Part shown: positions 21,376 through 22,440 of the stretch, one piece after another | How the letters are laid out: every line of letters starts with the position of its first letter | How positions within the stretch are numbered: the first letter of the stretch is position 1 | Virus record (IMG/VR): IMGVR_UViG_3300010883_000553 | Coordinates: 1-22,440 of that record | Source: a virus | Strand: one strand, 5' to 3' | Length of the DNA stretch: 22,440 nucleotides | Made by a program: the position numbers and the translations under genes | Notes under the pieces: generated by a model | Told to the model about the DNA's origin: nothing | The model's database searches: none | The model's input: only the letters and a program-made list of their open reading frames with translations

Positions 21376-22440
21376 TTAGATCTCTATAGTCATTCTTCTT
21401 TTCACTTCTCGCTCACTATAGAATGAAGCGACCCGGATGTCAATAGAATTATTATTCTTGCTCTTGGCTAAAATAGAAATCAAGATAGAGTCTAAACCAG
21501 ATTCAGTAAAGCTTATTTTTTCTTCTATCATCCTGAGCTTGAGATACAGCTTAACCCAGTTCCTGGATCCGTAAGACTCTATCGCATTATTAATATGCAC
21601 AGGCTTCCTGTCAAACTTTTTAAGCACCAACCCACCAGTCACACCGTACAATCCTTTTTTTGGACTACAATTAGAGGGATGTGCTATTTCTGGTTTGTAT
21701 CCCACCGGTTGTTTTGTCACATATGTATTATAAAATGTTCTCGCATGCCTTATTAGAAGGTTTAAATCTAATAAGAAAGTGTTAATGTAAAAATCTTTAA
21801 ATAAAAGATTTTTTTGAATATTTTGTGTTGTCATGTATTTTTGCATTCTCGGAGAAGAAATGTTTGCCATTAACCGCCAAGGAACATCTCGATCAATCAC
21901 AAATCCAAAATGTTTAGTCACTTTGGAAAATATACTAAAATTTGGATTATTGTAGAAAGATTGTAATTTTTTTTGTTCTTCATCCTTGGGTATATCTTCT
22001 ATTTGTATTGTAAGGCCGTTAGAAAGAGGGTCAGAATAAATACTCCTAGTGAAGCCGCTACGTGTTATGGGATTTTCCGACGCAACTTGGTAAAGAAATC
22101 CAACAAAATCTGCCATAAATTCATTAAAATTTCTTATCCTGTCAATGGCCCCCTTAGAATTCAAATATGCCGTTAAAACATCGAAATACCGTTGGATATG
22201 CGCCTCGTGGGCGTTAACAATGCTCTCATACCCTCTCTTTATCTCTAAATCCACTAGAGTCCCCGGTGTAACATTGACTTTGCCATGTTCGCGAGCCGTC
22301 CTATAATAAAGAGCCATGTCAGTAAAAGCTAAATAAATAAAGTTTGGTACAAAAACGGGTGTCGTGCCCCTCCCCACAAGCCTTAAATAATTATTATTCA
22401 TCAGATCTTGATAAGTCCCATTCAAATTAACCGCGTCAAA
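21376..22440 (-). CDS. Conserved phage protein of unknown function (5' end beyond the right edge)
   Basis: The frame is open to the right edge. The TTG at 22425 is only an internal codon, with no ribosome-binding site, so at least 354 residues of a longer protein are seen. Notable segments are TPVFVPNFIYLAFTDMALYY near the start, a helical stretch with NFNEFMADFVGFLYQVASENP, RSGFTRSIYSDPLSNGL, NPNFSIFSKVTKHFGFVID, and DVPWRLMANISSPRMQKYM. I recall proteins with a PWRL-x-A-N/D-x-x-S-x-x-M element in marine phages, usually listed as putative structural or hypothetical. It is basic at the C-terminus (EREVKRRMTIEI). It directly abuts the family A polymerase gene, and its last codons carry a strong promoter for that gene. 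The function is unknown. Confidence 0.72.
   Translation of the reverse strand, partial: FDAVNLNGTYQDLMNNNYLRLVGRGTTPVFVPNFIYLAFTDMALYYRTAREHGKVNVTPGTLVDLEIKRGYESIVNAHEAHIQRYFDVLTAYLNSKGAIDRIRNFNEFMADFVGFLYQVASENPITRSGFTRSIYSDPLSNGLTIQIEDIPKDEEQKKLQSFYNNPNFSIFSKVTKHFGFVIDRDVPWRLMANISSPRMQKYMTTQNIQKNLLFKDFYINTFLLDLNLLIRHARTFYNTYVTKQPVGYKPEIAHPSNCSPKKGLYGVTGGLVLKKFDRKPVHINNAIESYGSRNWVKLYLKLRMIEEKISFTESGLDSILISILAKSKNNNSIDIRVASFYSEREVKRRMTIEI
21415..21443 (-). promoter_or_regulatory. Strong sigma-70-type promoter for the family A polymerase and tubulin-like genes
   Basis: TTGACA (21443-21438), 17-base spacer, TATAGT (21420-21415), lying within the last codons of the upstream gene. The predicted start near 21408 gives a leader of about 33 bases to the polymerase ATG. 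The match to the dnaB promoter (same -35, spacer length and -10) argues against chance despite the coding location. Confidence 0.75.

Noticed and set aside
285-22176. Many open frames of 60-176 codons on the plus strand, for example 14408-14938 and 6362-6727
   Set aside because: Each lies antisense to a well-supported minus-strand gene, has no recognisable domain and no coherent operon spacing, and is explained by the base and codon bias of the opposite strand.

Overview
The window is a piece of a tailed-bacteriophage genome, most likely a marine, T4-like (myovirus-type) phage of a Gram-negative host. Every supported gene lies on the minus strand. The genes are packed with 1-26 base overlaps or gaps under about 100 bases, and no tRNA, insertion sequence or CRISPR array was seen. 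The base composition is AT-rich. Several genes start with GTG or TTG behind a good Shine-Dalgarno sequence. No host-type gene block is present. Genes of cellular origin (clpP, dnaE, cysteine synthase, IMPDH/GMP reductase, class II ribonucleotide reductase, a GroES-like gene) are embedded in the phage operons.

Read in the direction of transcription (right to left), the layout is as follows. (1) 22440-19346: the end of a conserved phage protein, a minimal family A DNA polymerase, and a tubulin/FtsZ-like protein. (2) 19245-15947: a gp32-like ssDNA-binding protein, a RecA/UvsX recombinase, a small unknown protein and a 5'-3' exonuclease. (3) 15906-8729: a DnaB-type helicase, B12-dependent ribonucleotide reductase, a GroES-like co-chaperonin, an exported lytic transglycosylase-like protein, an unknown protein, a nucleotidyltransferase-like protein and a cysteine synthase. 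(4) 8680-5255: a full-size DNA polymerase III alpha subunit (DnaE). (5) 5155-2761: dUTPase, a DUF3310 protein, an IMPDH/GMP reductase-family enzyme, an unknown protein and a small sigma-region-4-like protein. (6) 2690-1: a very acidic repeat protein (virion core or scaffold candidate), a small membrane-associated unknown, a ClpP-like protease, an N-acetylmuramoyl-L-alanine amidase and the start of another gene.

Regions 1-5 form a replication, recombination and nucleotide-supply module. DnaE is the likely replicase, driven by the DnaB helicase and the SSB. The split pair of exonuclease and short family A polymerase could process Okazaki or repair gaps. NrdJ, dUTPase, the DUF3310 protein and the purine enzyme feed nucleotide pools. 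At the heads of five transcription units I found strong sigma-70-type promoters with the same 17-base spacer, three of them with an identical TATAGT -10 box. This suggests direct use of host RNA polymerase. No such promoter is visible ahead of the left-hand block (acidic protein, ClpP, amidase). That block looks late, and the sigma-region-4-like gene lies just before it.

The most unusual items are the tubulin/FtsZ-like GTPase next to a stripped-down family A polymerase with HDS in place of HDE in motif C, the coexistence of that polymerase with DnaE, the cysteine synthase linked to a nucleotidyltransferase-like gene, a ClpP with Asn in place of the triad Asp, and a perfect 14-bp inverted repeat between ssb and recA.
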